The notes: a model not told the origin generated them from the letters alone. DNA of 64,000 nucleotides from Brevundimonas sp. UBA7506 (GCF_002479495.1 NZ_DLNQ01000008.1:36900-100899); one strand, 5' to 3'; shown: positions 34,916 to 43,836, numbered from the stretch's first letter. Numbers and translations are program-made.

Positions 34916-36421
34916 TCAGCCAAGGTCCAGTCGCGCCAGATTCTCGTCGCCGCGCAGGCAGGCCGGCCCCTCTTCATCACGGATCGAGACGCCCGCCGCC
35001 GCCAGTTGGGCGCGGAAGGCCTCGCCCGTGTTCGGCGACGGCGCCTGGCCCTCGATGGCCGCCGCGCCAGGCGCGGGGCGGCAGTCGCTGAGGGCCGGGC
35101 TGGCGCGCCAACGCTTCAGGGCCCAGACCGCCCGCGCCCGCGCGCCCGCGTCGCCCAGATCGACCGTCTTCAGTTCCTGCACCGGGGGCGTGACCCAGAC
35201 GTCCACCCCCTCGAACCGGCCGCGCAGCGCCGCCTCCAGCGCATAGGCGCTGGCCAGATCGAGGCCCGCGTCCGGCCGCAGCAGGACGATGGCCCGACGG
35301 CCCTCGGCGTCCACCATGACCGCGTCGGTGGCGAAGGGCACGGCCTCGGACAGGCGGGTGCGCAAGGTCGCGGTCGGATCCAGGTTCGAGCCGGCGCTGG
35401 CCTGAACCGCGCGCGAGGCCGCCTGGGGATCGGCCACGACGATCTGGTCCAGGGTCGCCGTGACCGGCGTGTGCAGGGCCGCCGACAGGCGGTTCTGAAG
35501 GTGCGTCTGCGCGTCAACGACCAGCTTGCGGGTGCTGACCAGGGTCGAGACGGTGACGCCCCGGCCTTCGCTGCGGGCGTCCAGAAGGGTGATGCGCGCA
35601 TCCGACCCGGCGAAGATGTCGGCCACCGCCGTCCGCGTCTCGGCCGTGGCCTGGCTCTCCAGCCCGATAGCGCGCAGCGAGATCATCAGAGGGATCGACA
35701 GCAAGACGAAGACGGCCAGCACGGCGATCCCGCGCCACGGCGACGGCCGTTCCATCAACCGGGGGCGGAACCCGAAGAAGCCCGCCGTCAGCGTCGCCGC
35801 CAGGGCGATGGCCAGCAGGTTGGTCATGAACAGATAGAAGGCGCCGATCGAGATCGACAGGTCCCCTGTGCCGATGCCGAAGCCCACCGTCGCCACCGGC
35901 GGCATCAGGGCGGTGGCGATGGCCACGCCGATGATGGTCTCGCCGCGCTGACGCACCACCGCATAGGCCCCGGCCACCCCGGAAAAGACCGCGATCAGGA
36001 GGTCGAAGAAGTTGGGCCGGGTTCGCGCCAGGATTTCGCTGGTCGGCTCTTTCAACGGCGACAGAAGGGTCAGCAGGATGGCCACCGCCAAGGCCACGGC
36101 CATGCCCACCACCAGACAGGTCAGCGACTGCTTCAGCCGCGCCCAGTCCAGCAGGGCCAAGGAGAACCCCAGGGCCACGATAGGTCCCATCATCGGCGAG
36201 ACCAGCATGGCCCCGATGACCACCGCCGGCGACGACAGCATCAGCCCCAGCACGGCGATGGCCGCCGAGATCACCGTCATCATCAGATAGCGGCCGCTGA
36301 GACCGCCGTTGTCATAGACCGAGGCCTCGACCGCCGCCTGATCGACGCCGCGCCGCGCATAGGCCAGCACGCGGCGCACATAGCTGCGGGTCTCGCGGAT
36401 CGGATCGGCGGCGGCAGGCAT
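34916..36421 (-). CDS. DUF389 (TIGR00341-type) membrane protein
   Basis: A 501-residue inner-membrane protein. Six or so helices fill residues 45-250, including SSPAVVIGAMLVSPMMGPIV and TALMPPVATVGFGIGTG, both hallmarks of DUF389. A large periplasmic or cytoplasmic C-terminal half with alternating strands follows (ITLLDARSEGRGVTV..). The biochemical role of the family is unknown. It is convergent with the ELM1 gene with no bases between the stops. Confidence 0.88.
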   Translation of the reverse strand: MPAAADPIRETRSYVRRVLAYARRGVDQAAVEASVYDNGGLSGRYLMMTVISAAIAVLGLMLSSPAVVIGAMLVSPMMGPIVALGFSLALLDWARLKQSLTCLVVGMAVALAVAILLTLLSPLKEPTSEILARTRPNFFDLLIAVFSGVAGAYAVVRQRGETIIGVAIATALMPPVATVGFGIGTGDLSISIGAFYLFMTNLLAIALAATLTAGFFGFRPRLMERPSPWRGIAVLAVFVLLSIPLMISLRAIGLESQATAETRTAVADIFAGSDARITLLDARSEGRGVTVSTLVSTRKLVVDAQTHLQNRLSAALHTPVTATLDQIVVADPQAASRAVQASAGSNLDPTATLRTRLSEAVPFATDAVMVDAEGRRAIVLLRPDAGLDLASAYALEAALRGRFEGVDVWVTPPVQELKTVDLGDAGARARAVWALKRWRASPALSDCRPAPGAAAIEGQAPSPNTGEAFRAQLAAAGVSIRDEEGPACLRGDENLARLDLG

Positions 36422-36470
36422 GGCGTAACCTCGTTCCTCGGCGCAGGATGAGCCCCGACGAGGAGGCCCG

Positions 36471-36767
36471 TCAATCGCCGCCGCCCCCCCCGTCGGACCC
36501 GCCGCAGTCGGCGCCCGGAGCGCAGTGGCCGCCGCTCGACGTCGAAGCCCCGCCGTCCGACACCATCGGCGAACCGTCCGACGCCGTCTTGTCCTTCTGC
36601 GCCTTCACATTGGCGGCCCCCATCAGAGCCACGCCGAGCCCCGAGCCGATGGCCACGCCCAGCGAGAGGCCCAGAGCCAGGTTGTCGGTCGCCACGCCCA
36701 GGGCCGTGCCCATGCCGACGCCCAGGCCGATTCCGATCGGCAGAAAGGCCGCACTCTTGTTGCTCAT
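36471..36767 (-). CDS. Glycine-zipper membrane protein with Ser/Gly tail
   Basis: A 98-residue protein. Residues ~8-60 form two Gly-rich hydrophobic segments (LPIGIGLGVGMGTALGV and LALGLSLGVAIGSGLGVAL), a glycine-zipper pattern often seen in small membrane or pore-like proteins. The tail is hydrophilic with two Cys and ends in a Gly-run. The ATG at 36767 was chosen because it leads directly into the first helix. No defined family; function unknown. Confidence 0.65.
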   Translation of the reverse strand: MSNKSAAFLPIGIGLGVGMGTALGVATDNLALGLSLGVAIGSGLGVALMGAANVKAQKDKTASDGSPMVSDGGASTSSGGHCAPGADCGGSDGGGGGD

Positions 36768-36836
36768 GATCAAATCCCCCGTGCAGAACCCGCAGCCTAG
36801 CATCGCGCTTCGGGGAATCAGCGCCTAAATAGGGCT

Positions 36837-37844
36837 ATGACCCAAGCTCGTACTGTCCGCCTCGCCGTCATCGGTTCCGGTCCCGCCGGCTGGACCGCCG
36901 CCATCTACGCCGCCCGCGCCTCGCTGAACCCGGTGGTCATCGCCGGCCTGCAACCCGGCGGTCAGCTGACCATCACCACGGATGTCGAGAACTATCCCGG
37001 CTTCGCCGAGACCATCCAGGGTCCCTGGCTGATGGAGCAGATGCAGGCCCAGGCCGTGCACGTCGGGACCGAGGTCATCCACGACATCGTGGTCAAGGCC
37101 GACCTGTCGCAGCGCCCCTTCCGCCTGACGCTGGACAGCGGCGCGGAGCTGTTGGCTGAAACCGTGGTCATCTCGACCGGCGCCCAGGCCAAGTGGCTGG
37201 GACTGGAGTCGGAGGCCGACTATCAGGGCTTCGGCGTTTCCGCCTGCGCCACCTGCGACGGCTTCTTCTATCGCGGCAAGCAGGTCGTGGTCGTCGGCGG
37301 CGGCAACACCGCCGTCGAGGAAGCCCTGTTCCTGACCAACTTCGCCGAGAAGGTCACGGTCATCCACCGCAAGAATGAGTTCCGCGCCGAGAAGATCCTG
37401 CAGGACCGCCTGTTCGCCCATCCCAAGATCGAGGTGATCTGGGACGTGACGGTCGATGAAATCCTCGGCGTCGTCGACGGCGTGGCCCGCAACGTCACCG
37501 GCGTGCGGCTCAAGAACGTCAAGACCGGCGACCTGTCGGAAATCCCCGCCGACGGCGTCTTCATCGCCATCGGCCACGCCCCGTCGTCGGAACTGTTCAA
37601 GGGCCAGCTGGAGATCAACTCGGGCGGCTATCTGCGGGTCAAGCCCGGCACGGCCTCGACCGCCATCGAGGGCGTCTACGCCGCCGGCGACGTGACCGAC
37701 GACGTCTATCGCCAGGCCGTCACCGCCGCCGGCATGGGCTGCATGGCCGCCCTGGAAGCCGCCCGCTTCCTGGCCGAGGAAGACCACAAGGCCGCCCACA
37801 ACCCCATCAGCCACAAGGAGGCCGAGAAGATCGGCGCCTGGTAG
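36837..37844 (+). CDS. trxB: Thioredoxin-disulfide reductase
   Basis: A 335-residue flavoprotein that reduces thioredoxin with NADPH. The FAD motif is GSGPAGWTAAIYAARA at the N-terminus, the redox-active pair is CATCDGFFY in the middle, and the NADPH motif is VVGGGNTAVEEALFL. A C-terminal GVYAAGDVTDDVYRQ completes the FAD site. Length and motifs are standard. It is a single gene; a hairpin follows its stop. Confidence 0.96.
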   Translation: MTQARTVRLAVIGSGPAGWTAAIYAARASLNPVVIAGLQPGGQLTITTDVENYPGFAETIQGPWLMEQMQAQAVHVGTEVIHDIVVKADLSQRPFRLTLDSGAELLAETVVISTGAQAKWLGLESEADYQGFGVSACATCDGFFYRGKQVVVVGGGNTAVEEALFLTNFAEKVTVIHRKNEFRAEKILQDRLFAHPKIEVIWDVTVDEILGVVDGVARNVTGVRLKNVKTGDLSEIPADGVFIAIGHAPSSELFKGQLEINSGGYLRVKPGTASTAIEGVYAAGDVTDDVYRQAVTAAGMGCMAALEAARFLAEEDHKAAHNPISHKEAEKIGAW

Positions 37845-37852
37845 GCCTCACA

Positions 37853-37882
37853 AGCCCATCCTCCCCGTCCGGGAGGTGGGCT
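37853..37882 (+). terminator. Hairpin after trxB
   Basis: AGCCCA-T-CCTCCC, CGTCC loop, GGGAGG-TGGGCT form a 12-bp stem with one bulge just after the trxB stop. No T-run follows. The sequence resembles the arm of an intergenic palindrome, so it may be a partial repeat copy. Confidence 0.45.
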
Positions 37883-38037
37883 ACGGCGCCCCGGCGCGTC
37901 GGCGCGCCAACGGCGACGTCCGAAAGACGCCTGCTGGTGAATGTCTGCTTTCGACCCTGGCTGAAGTTCAGAACATCCGCTCGTGAGGCATTGATCCCGC
38001 CTCCGCTTCGGGATCGAAACCATGGCTGGGGAGCAGA

Positions 38038-38061
38038 GATCAACGCAATCCACAGTTGATC
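38038..38061. promoter_or_regulatory. Inverted repeat upstream of the YVTN gene
   Basis: GATCAAC, ten bases, GTTGATC form a perfect dyad followed by an A/T-rich stretch (CACTATAAAAAACG), about 70 bases upstream of the propeller gene start. It could be an operator or leader hairpin. The rest of 37883-38132 shows no gene. Confidence 0.4.
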
Positions 38062-38132
38062 ACTATAAAAAACGATGCCTTTTGTCTCCCGTTCTGGGAC
38101 ACGCCACTTTTGGTCCCGAGGGGGAAGTTGAC

Positions 38133-39242
38133 ATGAGCATCATCGGACGGGGTTGGCGAGATCGCCAAGCCCTGCGCGTCGCTGCGGCGGCAATGGGCGT
38201 TTTCTTTCTCGGGATACTGGCCCTTGCCAGCCCTGCCCTGGCTCAGACGGCCTATGTTCCAGAGTTTGACACTGACTCCGTCTCGGTGATCGACGTCGCC
38301 AGCAATACCGTAACCGCCACCATCTCGGTGGGAGATGCTCCCTACGGCGTAGCGGTCTCGCCCAACGGATCGCGGGCCTATATCGCCATCAGTGGCGACG
38401 ACACCGTCTCGGTGATCGACACCGCCAGCAACACCGTGATCGAAACCATCACGGTGGGAGACGGGCCCTCCGGCGTAACGGTCTCGCCCAACGGATCGCG
38501 GGCCTATGTCGCCAACAGTGCCGACAACACCGTCTCGGTGATCGACACCGCCAGCAACACCGTGATCGACACCATCACGGTGGGGGCCTCCCCCTTCGGG
38601 GTGGCGGTTTCGCCCAACGGATCGCGGGCCTATGTCACCAACAGTGCCGACAACACCGTCTCGGTGATCGACACCGCCAGCAACACCGTGATCGCCATCA
38701 TCACGGTGGGAGCCATCCCCTATGGCGTGGCGGTCTCGCCCAACGGATCGCGGGCCTATGTCGCCAACAATGGCGACGATACCGTCTCGGTGATCGACAC
38801 CGCCAGCAACACCGTGATCGCCACCATCACGGTGGGAGACGAGCCCTCCGGCGTAACGGTCTCGCCCAACGGATCGCGGGCCTATGTCGCCAACAGTGCC
38901 GACAACACCGTCTCGGTGATCGACACCGCCAGCAACACCGTGGCCGACACCATCACGGTGGGATATACCCCCCTCGGCGTGGCGGTGTCGCCCAGCGGAT
39001 CGCGGGCCTATGTCGCCAACAGTGGCGACGACACCGTCTCGGTGATCGACACCGCCAGCAACACCGTGACCGACACCATCACGGTGGGAGGCACGCCCTA
39101 TGCCCTGGGCCAGTTCATCGGGCCGGCGCCGAGCGCGCCGGCTCCGGTCCCGACGATGTCGGAATGGGGAACGATCCTGCTGGGTCTGGCCTTTGCGGGC
39201 GGTGCGGCGGTTCTGATCCAGCGCCGGCGCGCGGTCGCCTAG
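38133..39242 (+). CDS. YVTN beta-propeller repeat protein with IPTL-CTERM sorting signal
   Basis: A 369-residue surface-type protein. Residues 1-36 form a long signal peptide (MSIIGRGWRDRQ .. ALAQ). Then come a first divergent repeat and six nearly identical 42-residue repeats of the form VSPNGSRAYVANS-DNTVSVIDTASNTV--TITVG--P-GV, the YVTN/YncE propeller unit; seven blades make a closed propeller. The C-terminus is a PEP-CTERM-like sorting signal of the IPTL type: VPTMSEWGTI, a hydrophobic helix and RRR. Such tails are cut by exosortase-type enzymes; none is in this window. GGGGGAAG precedes the ATG at 38133. The ligand is unknown. Confidence 0.88.
   Translation: MSIIGRGWRDRQALRVAAAAMGVFFLGILALASPALAQTAYVPEFDTDSVSVIDVASNTVTATISVGDAPYGVAVSPNGSRAYIAISGDDTVSVIDTASNTVIETITVGDGPSGVTVSPNGSRAYVANSADNTVSVIDTASNTVIDTITVGASPFGVAVSPNGSRAYVTNSADNTVSVIDTASNTVIAIITVGAIPYGVAVSPNGSRAYVANNGDDTVSVIDTASNTVIATITVGDEPSGVTVSPNGSRAYVANSADNTVSVIDTASNTVADTITVGYTPLGVAVSPSGSRAYVANSGDDTVSVIDTASNTVTDTITVGGTPYALGQFIGPAPSAPAPVPTMSEWGTILLGLAFAGGAAVLIQRRRAVA
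38355..39110. repeat. Six tandem 126-bp coding repeats
   Basis: The units begin at 38355, 38481, 38607, 38733, 38859 and 38985. They share long identical blocks such as TCGCCCAACGGATCGCGGG and CGACACCGCCAGCAACACCG. Variation is concentrated in two short spots of each unit, around the ANS-D and TITVG-xxP positions. A seventh, diverged unit precedes them. Near identity at silent sites points to recent duplication or conversion. Confidence 0.95.
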
Positions 39243-39265
39243 AACGAGCGTCTCAGACACGAGAG

Positions 39266-39298
39266 CGGCCCCGCCTGGAGACAGGGCGGGGCCGTTTT
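39266..39298 (+). terminator. Intrinsic terminator of the YVTN gene
   Basis: CGGCCCCGCC, nine-base loop, GGCGGGGCCG then TTTT, 23 bases after the stop. Confidence 0.9.
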
Positions 39299-39360
39299 CA
39301 TGCGTGAACCGTATGGCCGCTACCCACCCTTAGCGGTGTTTCAAAGCGACAGCCTTCGGG

Positions 39361-40560
39361 CTAGGCCGCCGGCTTGCCGACTTCCTCGACCGCCATGGCG
39401 GTGACGCCCGGCGGCGTGACCGTCACGGTCGGCGCGGGCGCGGCCTCATAGGCCTTGAGCCGTTCGTTGATGGCGGCGATCTCGTCCTTGCTGGCCTGAC
39501 GACGGCCGCCCAGGCTGGCGACGCCGACGACGCGGGTCTGGCCGTTGATCTCGACGGTGCGCAGCTGGTTCGGCGCGGCGCCGGCCAGGGCCTCCTCGAC
39601 GCTGTCGGCGGCGGTGGCCAGAAGGATGCGAGGCCGGGCGAAGCGAGCCTCGTCGATCACGGGCTCGCGGCCCGCCGACCTCTGGACGAAGGCGTTGCTT
39701 TCCCCCGGCGCGCCCTTCCAGCGATAGAAGATGTGCGCCCCGACCTGGGTGATCTTGGCCAGGGTCGGCGACCACCAGGGATGGACGTAGTCGGCGTGGT
39801 AGTGGGTCGCCGTGCCCACCCGCGTCGCCACATGACCGGCCAGGGCGCGCTCGGCCACTCGCGCGGCGCGGTTCCAGGCCCAGGGGATAGGCGCGCGGCT
39901 GAGCGCGCCGTCGCAGGTAAAGCTGAACTGGCAGCCCGTGGTCCGCTCGGCGCCCTGATAGACGACGCCGCAGACCGTGGCGGGATAGTTGGGATCGCGC
40001 ACCCGGTTCAGCACGACCTGGGCCACGCCCTCCTGCCCCTCGGTCGGCTCCAGCGCCGCCTCGTAATAGACGGCCTGGGTCAGGCAGCGCAGGGCGCGCT
40101 TGCGGTCCGCCTCGGTGGCGGGACGCAGATCGAAGGGTTTGGCCGGTTGCAAGGCCCCGAAGGCGTTGGGCATGGCCGCGTTCAGTTGCTGGGCGGCGAC
40201 GCCGGAAACGCCCGCGTCCAGCGAGGGCTTGCCGCCCAGCGACAGGCTCTCCCACCCCGGCGTCAGGCCGTACAGTTCGGGCTGGTTCAGCGCCGGATCG
40301 AAACGCCGCGCGATGGCCAGCTGGCCGGGGTCCAGCCGCGCCATGATCAGCTTCAGACCGTTCGGGGTCAGATCGCCGCCGGTGGCGCGGGCCACGGCCT
40401 CGGCCGTGCGGTCCAGGTCGGGACGCACGCTGGAGCTGGCCGACATGGCCAGACCCATGACCGCCAGGCTGACGGCCACGGCCATGGGCGCCGCGGCGAG
40501 GGCCCGGCGTCCGGTCGTCTTCAGCTGTGGCAGGCGGCCTTTCAGCATCCAGCGTCCCAT
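39361..40560 (-). CDS. SleB-like cell-wall hydrolase (Hydrolase_2 family), paralogue 1
   Basis: A 399-residue protein with an N-terminal membrane anchor or signal (ALAAAPMAVAVSLAVMGLAMS). The catalytic domain at about 155-275 has LTQAVYYEAALEPTEGQEGVAQVVLNRV with the conserved Glu after YY, TTGCQFSFTCDG, and GTATHYHADYVHPWW. These features match the cell-wall hydrolases related to spore-cortex lytic SleB, which act on peptidoglycan. The C-terminal third is unique and includes TVTVTPPGV. ATG 40560 and ATG 40548 are both possible starts. A close relative is at 42513-43493. Confidence 0.88.
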   Translation of the reverse strand: MGRWMLKGRLPQLKTTGRRALAAAPMAVAVSLAVMGLAMSASSSVRPDLDRTAEAVARATGGDLTPNGLKLIMARLDPGQLAIARRFDPALNQPELYGLTPGWESLSLGGKPSLDAGVSGVAAQQLNAAMPNAFGALQPAKPFDLRPATEADRKRALRCLTQAVYYEAALEPTEGQEGVAQVVLNRVRDPNYPATVCGVVYQGAERTTGCQFSFTCDGALSRAPIPWAWNRAARVAERALAGHVATRVGTATHYHADYVHPWWSPTLAKITQVGAHIFYRWKGAPGESNAFVQRSAGREPVIDEARFARPRILLATAADSVEEALAGAAPNQLRTVEINGQTRVVGVASLGGRRQASKDEIAAINERLKAYEAAPAPTVTVTPPGVTAMAVEEVGKPAA

Positions 40561-40649
40561 TGGCGGCGCTGGCGAGCGCCGGAGGGTGATCTGATTGACC
40601 GCCCAATCCGGCGCTTTTCAGGCCCGAAGATTACCGTTCCGTGAGGGGA

Positions 40650-41129
40650 TCAGCGATCGCCCAGGCTGGATCGCAGCATCCAGGCGGCCTTTTCGTGAGC
40701 AGCCAGGCGCTGGGTCATCAGATCGACGCTGGCCTCGTCGCCCACCTCGTCGGCGGCGTCCAGCGCGGCGCGGGTCGTGGCGATCAGCACGCCGTGGTCC
40801 TTGATCAGCTCCTTGAGCATCTCGCTGGCGTCCTTCTCGGGGTCGCCGTCCTTGATCGAGGTCAGGTTGGCGAAGGCCGAGGCGCTTTGCGGGGCCAGTT
40901 CGCCCAGGGCGCGGATACGCTCGGCGATATCGTCCAGCGCGGCCCAGATTTCGTTGTACTGCTGCTCCAGCAGCTTGTGCAGGCTGAAGAACTCCGGCCC
41001 GCGGACGTTCCAGTGATAGCCGTGCGTCTTCTGATAGACGGCGAAGCTGTCGGCGAGGACCTTGGACAGCTCGCGGGCGACCTCGTCGCGTTCCTTGGGT
41101 TTCAGGCCGGTGTCGATGGCGGCGGTCAT
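40650..41129 (-). CDS. dps: Dps-family DNA-binding ferritin-like protein
   Basis: A 159-residue four-helix protein. The first ferroxidase ligands lie in KTHGYHWNVRGPEFFSLH, and the paired ligands in DDIAERIRALGELAP. A short N-terminal tail with Lys residues may contact DNA. Dps shells oxidise and store iron and shield DNA in stress. The ATG at 41129 follows a strong AGGAGCC; the upstream in-frame ATG is unlikely. Confidence 0.92.
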   Translation of the reverse strand: MTAAIDTGLKPKERDEVARELSKVLADSFAVYQKTHGYHWNVRGPEFFSLHKLLEQQYNEIWAALDDIAERIRALGELAPQSASAFANLTSIKDGDPEKDASEMLKELIKDHGVLIATTRAALDAADEVGDEASVDLMTQRLAAHEKAAWMLRSSLGDR

Positions 41130-41286
41130 GGCGGCTCCTGTTTGCGTCGCTGTGTGAATATCCAGCCTTGCAGTTAGGAAACCCGGGCCGCGATCCAAGG
41201 GGTCGCGCCCGGCGCCGGCCGGAATCTTCACGCCTGTAACGCTGGAGCCGCAGGGGCGTTGCACGCCCCTGCCGGCCGGTCGCGTC

Positions 41287-41649
41287 CTAGCGCTGGCGCG
41301 CCTTGCGGGCGGCGTAGCGGGCGTCGCGCGCGGCCTTCTGTTCTTCCTTGGTCAGCTGCTTGCGCTCCTTGCGGGCGGCACGCTTGGCGGCGTCGACCTC
41401 GTCCTGGGCGGCCATTTCGGCGGCCAGACGGGCGGCTTCCTTCTCAGCCTTCTGGCGACGCACTTCAGCCTTCTCCAGCTCGAACTGCTGACGCTGGGCT
41501 TCCTTCTCGGCGGCGCGCTTCTCAGCCAGCTTCTCGAACTCGGGGTCCTGGACCGCCGGCTTGGGCTTGAACTTGGCCAGCAGGGCCTTCTTGGCGTCTT
41601 GCTGGGCGGAGATACGATCGTTGAAGCCGGTTTGTTTGAGGTCTCGCAT
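41287..41649 (-). CDS. DUF6481 family charged coiled-coil protein
   Basis: A 120-residue, very charged protein, mostly Lys/Glu/Ala/Arg. The N-terminal MRDLKQTGFNDRISAQQDAK and the following LAKFKPKPAVQDPEF match DUF6481; the rest (EKRAAEKEAQRQQFELEKAE..) predicts a long single helix or coiled coil. The tail is basic (ARDARYAARKARQR). A nucleic-acid-binding role would fit the charge but is speculative. It is monocistronic and normal in codon use. Confidence 0.8.
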   Translation of the reverse strand: MRDLKQTGFNDRISAQQDAKKALLAKFKPKPAVQDPEFEKLAEKRAAEKEAQRQQFELEKAEVRRQKAEKEAARLAAEMAAQDEVDAAKRAARKERKQLTKEEQKAARDARYAARKARQR

Positions 41650-41883
41650 GCGTAGAGGCGGTCTTCCTTGAAACTCTGATGGGGGGCGACGCCGATCAAC
41701 GGCGGCCCGGCGGGCGTGCGGATGCGCGAACGGCCCGGCGCGCTGCCAAAGCGGAATCCGGCGCAGAAATCAAGCTCTGCCGCCGTTTCCGAACCTCAAA
41801 CACGCAATTTCGAGCGAAAATCGCGCCGCGAGCCCTATGTGGGCGCCGGCCTGGCCACCTACAAGCGACGCCGTAAGGTCGAT

Positions 41884-42084
41884 CTAGCGTTTCGGCTTGT
41901 CGATATGGCCGACCGCCGTCCCGGCCGCGCCGCCCACCGCCGCCCCGACCGGTCCGGCCACCACGGCGCCGGCGATGGCGCCGGTCGCTGCCTTCTGCTC
42001 GACCGTGTGTCCGCAGGCGGAAAGCGTCATCGCGGAGGCTCCCAGAACGAGAAGGGCGGCGGCGCGGATCGGGAAACGGGTCAT
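41884..42084 (-). CDS. Small glycine-zipper lipoprotein
   Basis: A 66-residue lipoprotein. The signal peptide ends in the lipobox LSAC; the mature part, ATGAIAGAVVAGPVGAAVGG, is a glycine zipper, and the tail is basic. It resembles small osmotically induced or SlyB/OmpA-like lipoproteins. AAGGAG lies 9 bases before the ATG at 42084. The frame runs further upstream but without coding character. Confidence 0.8.
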   Translation of the reverse strand: MTRFPIRAAALLVLGASAMTLSACGHTVEQKAATGAIAGAVVAGPVGAAVGGAAGTAVGHIDKPKR

Positions 42085-42512
42085 CAGGCGGAGAACTCCT
42101 TGAAATGGTTGAGCTTGCAACGCCTCCAGGCGCCGAAAGTTCCCGCCTCGCCCGCCAGCGCATCAAGCAAGTAACCCATACCTCCCCAATAGCGCTTACA
42201 GCGAAACCGCCTCCGCCTCGAGATCATCACCCCGTAATCGAATACAGATTACGCAAGATGTTCTGAAGCAATGACAAGCGGTCGTCAGGGTCGCAAAATT
42301 CACCGTCTCTACAGGCGCGACGAATTGTTGCGGCGCAACAGCAATTGCCGAATCAACCACATTGAGGACATAAACAGATGGCTTAAGGCCCGCCTTCCGG
42401 TGGTCGGCCGTTCGTCGACCTCTGGTCCGGAGCGGGTTCGCGACGCGTCTTGTCGCCCGGTTCCGTTGAGTAAAGGGGCGGCATCCTCGCCCTGCTGAAC
42501 AGGACTACGCTT
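42085..42512. other. Intergenic region between divergent genes (about 430 bp)
   Basis: It holds the promoters of the lipoprotein and the second hydrolase gene. GTAATC, seven bases, GATTAC (42234-42252) is a perfect dyad in an A/T-richer patch and a candidate operator. No coding frame of substance is visible. Confidence 0.4.
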
Positions 42513-43493
42513 TTGAGTTTCTCCTCGCAGACGCGTGCGCTGATGCACGCCGCCCGCTCTGTTCGCCTGCGCCCCAAGACGGCGGCTGCGGCGTTCGGCG
42601 GCGTCGTCAGCCTTGCTGTCGGTGGAGCCTATCTGGGCGGCGTGGCCGCCCAGGCTTCGACCGTTCGCGCCCAGGCTGAACGCCTGCAGGGCGCCGGCGC
42701 CGAGGGCTATACCCAGGAAGCCATGGCCGCCGCGGCCGGCGGCCTGGACGCCAGCGCCCTGGCCATCGCCGATCGTCACGACCCCTACGCCGTCGCCGGC
42801 GCCGCCCAGCGCGACCGCCAGGCGGAACTGCTGACCGCCCGCCTCGAAGAATCCCGGAACGGCCTGCGTCGCGCCAACCTGGCCAATCCCGCCGCCAAGC
42901 CCTTCCGTCTCGGCACCGCCCTGGATCAGTCGCGCGATCTCGATTGCCTCACCAAGGCCGCCTATTACGAAGCGCGCGGCGAAGGCGTGGACGGCATGAA
43001 GGCCGTGGTCCAGGTGGTGCTGAACCGCGCCCGTCACCCCTCCTTCCCCAATACGGTCTGCGCCGTGGTCTTCCAGGGCTCGAACCGCAGCACCGGCTGC
43101 CAGTTCAGCTTCACCTGCAACGGCGCCATGCGCGGCGCCGTCAACCGCGCCGCCTGGAACCGCGCCCGCGACGTGGCCTCCAAGGCCCTGTCGGGTCAGG
43201 TCTACGCCCCGGTCGGCAACGCCACCCACTTCCACACCACCGGCGTCTCGCCCAGCTGGCGCAACAGCCTGGTCAAGGTCGGCCAGGTCGGCGACCACCT
43301 CTTCTACCGCTTCGGTGGGCGCTCAGGCTCCAGCGACGCATTCCGCTACACGCCGCGTCCCTCGACCGCCCCTGAAACGCCGCGCCTGATGCAGGCCAGC
43401 CTGACGACCACCGAGGCCTCCAGCGGCCCCGTGCCCTATAATCAGCTCGCCGGAAACGCATCGAACACGACTGCGGTCGGCGTCGCCGGCTAA
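42513..43493 (+). CDS. SleB-like cell-wall hydrolase (Hydrolase_2 family), paralogue 2
   Basis: A 326-residue protein from a TTG start at 42513 (AGGA lies about 10 bases upstream); an ATG at 42543 (MHAARSVRL) would shorten it by ten residues. An N-terminal hydrophobic stretch (GGVVSLAVGGAYLGGVAA) anchors or exports it. The catalytic domain mirrors paralogue 1: LTKAAYYEARGEGVDGMKAV, STGCQFSFTCNG, GNATHFHTTGVSPSW. It may remodel peptidoglycan in the periplasm. The C-terminal ~70 residues are low complexity. Confidence 0.88.
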   Translation: MSFSSQTRALMHAARSVRLRPKTAAAAFGGVVSLAVGGAYLGGVAAQASTVRAQAERLQGAGAEGYTQEAMAAAAGGLDASALAIADRHDPYAVAGAAQRDRQAELLTARLEESRNGLRRANLANPAAKPFRLGTALDQSRDLDCLTKAAYYEARGEGVDGMKAVVQVVLNRARHPSFPNTVCAVVFQGSNRSTGCQFSFTCNGAMRGAVNRAAWNRARDVASKALSGQVYAPVGNATHFHTTGVSPSWRNSLVKVGQVGDHLFYRFGGRSGSSDAFRYTPRPSTAPETPRLMQASLTTTEASSGPVPYNQLAGNASNTTAVGVAG

Positions 43494-43514
43494 CCATCTT
43501 CCGGCTAGCGGCTC

Positions 43515-43724
43515 TTAACGGTCCTGCGTCTTCCACTGGGTGGTCAGGTTCTGCTTCAGATTGCCGAACCGCCCCTGCTGGCCGGTGTTGACGTCGGCGT
43601 CCCCGGGCTGACCTGATTGGGCGCCCGTGGCCAGATCGCGTCGGTCCGCCATCTCGTCGATCGGCCGTGCGCCATGGTCGGCGAAGCTGCGCTGCTCCTT
43701 GGGAACCGAGGGGGTCTTGCTCAT
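43515..43724 (-). CDS. Hypothetical small hydrophilic protein
   Basis: A 69-residue protein rich in Gln, Asn, Gly and Asp, with a middle segment ADHGARPIDEMADRRDLATG and an end TTQWKTQDR. No hydrophobic segment or family is recognised. AGGAGAAG precedes the ATG at 43724. The composition resembles small stress-related or intrinsically disordered proteins. It ends just after the hydrolase gene on the opposite strand. Confidence 0.7.
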   Translation of the reverse strand: MSKTPSVPKEQRSFADHGARPIDEMADRRDLATGAQSGQPGDADVNTGQQGRFGNLKQNLTTQWKTQDR

Positions 43725-43836
43725 GGGCTTCTCCTTTCGTCGGAATGAAACGGCCCCCGACGGAAAGACGTTCCCGGCGCGTTTCTTGCTGAACGGATGA
43801 CGATGCGCCTTCCCCCCAAGGCGCGGGAGACGGCCC

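Noticed and set aside
38355..39110. Regular tandem repeats as a possible CRISPR array
   Set aside because: Units of 126 bp are contiguous, in frame and encode propeller blades; there are no spacers of CRISPR size.
38040..39260. A 406-codon leftward repetitive frame
   Set aside because: It is the reverse frame of the tandem-repeat propeller gene; the sense frame has signal peptide, blades and sorting tail.
42234..42252. GTAATC-N7-GATTAC as a firm operator
   Set aside because: The dyad is only six bases per arm and has no second copy or known regulator nearby, so I mention it only within the intergenic entry.
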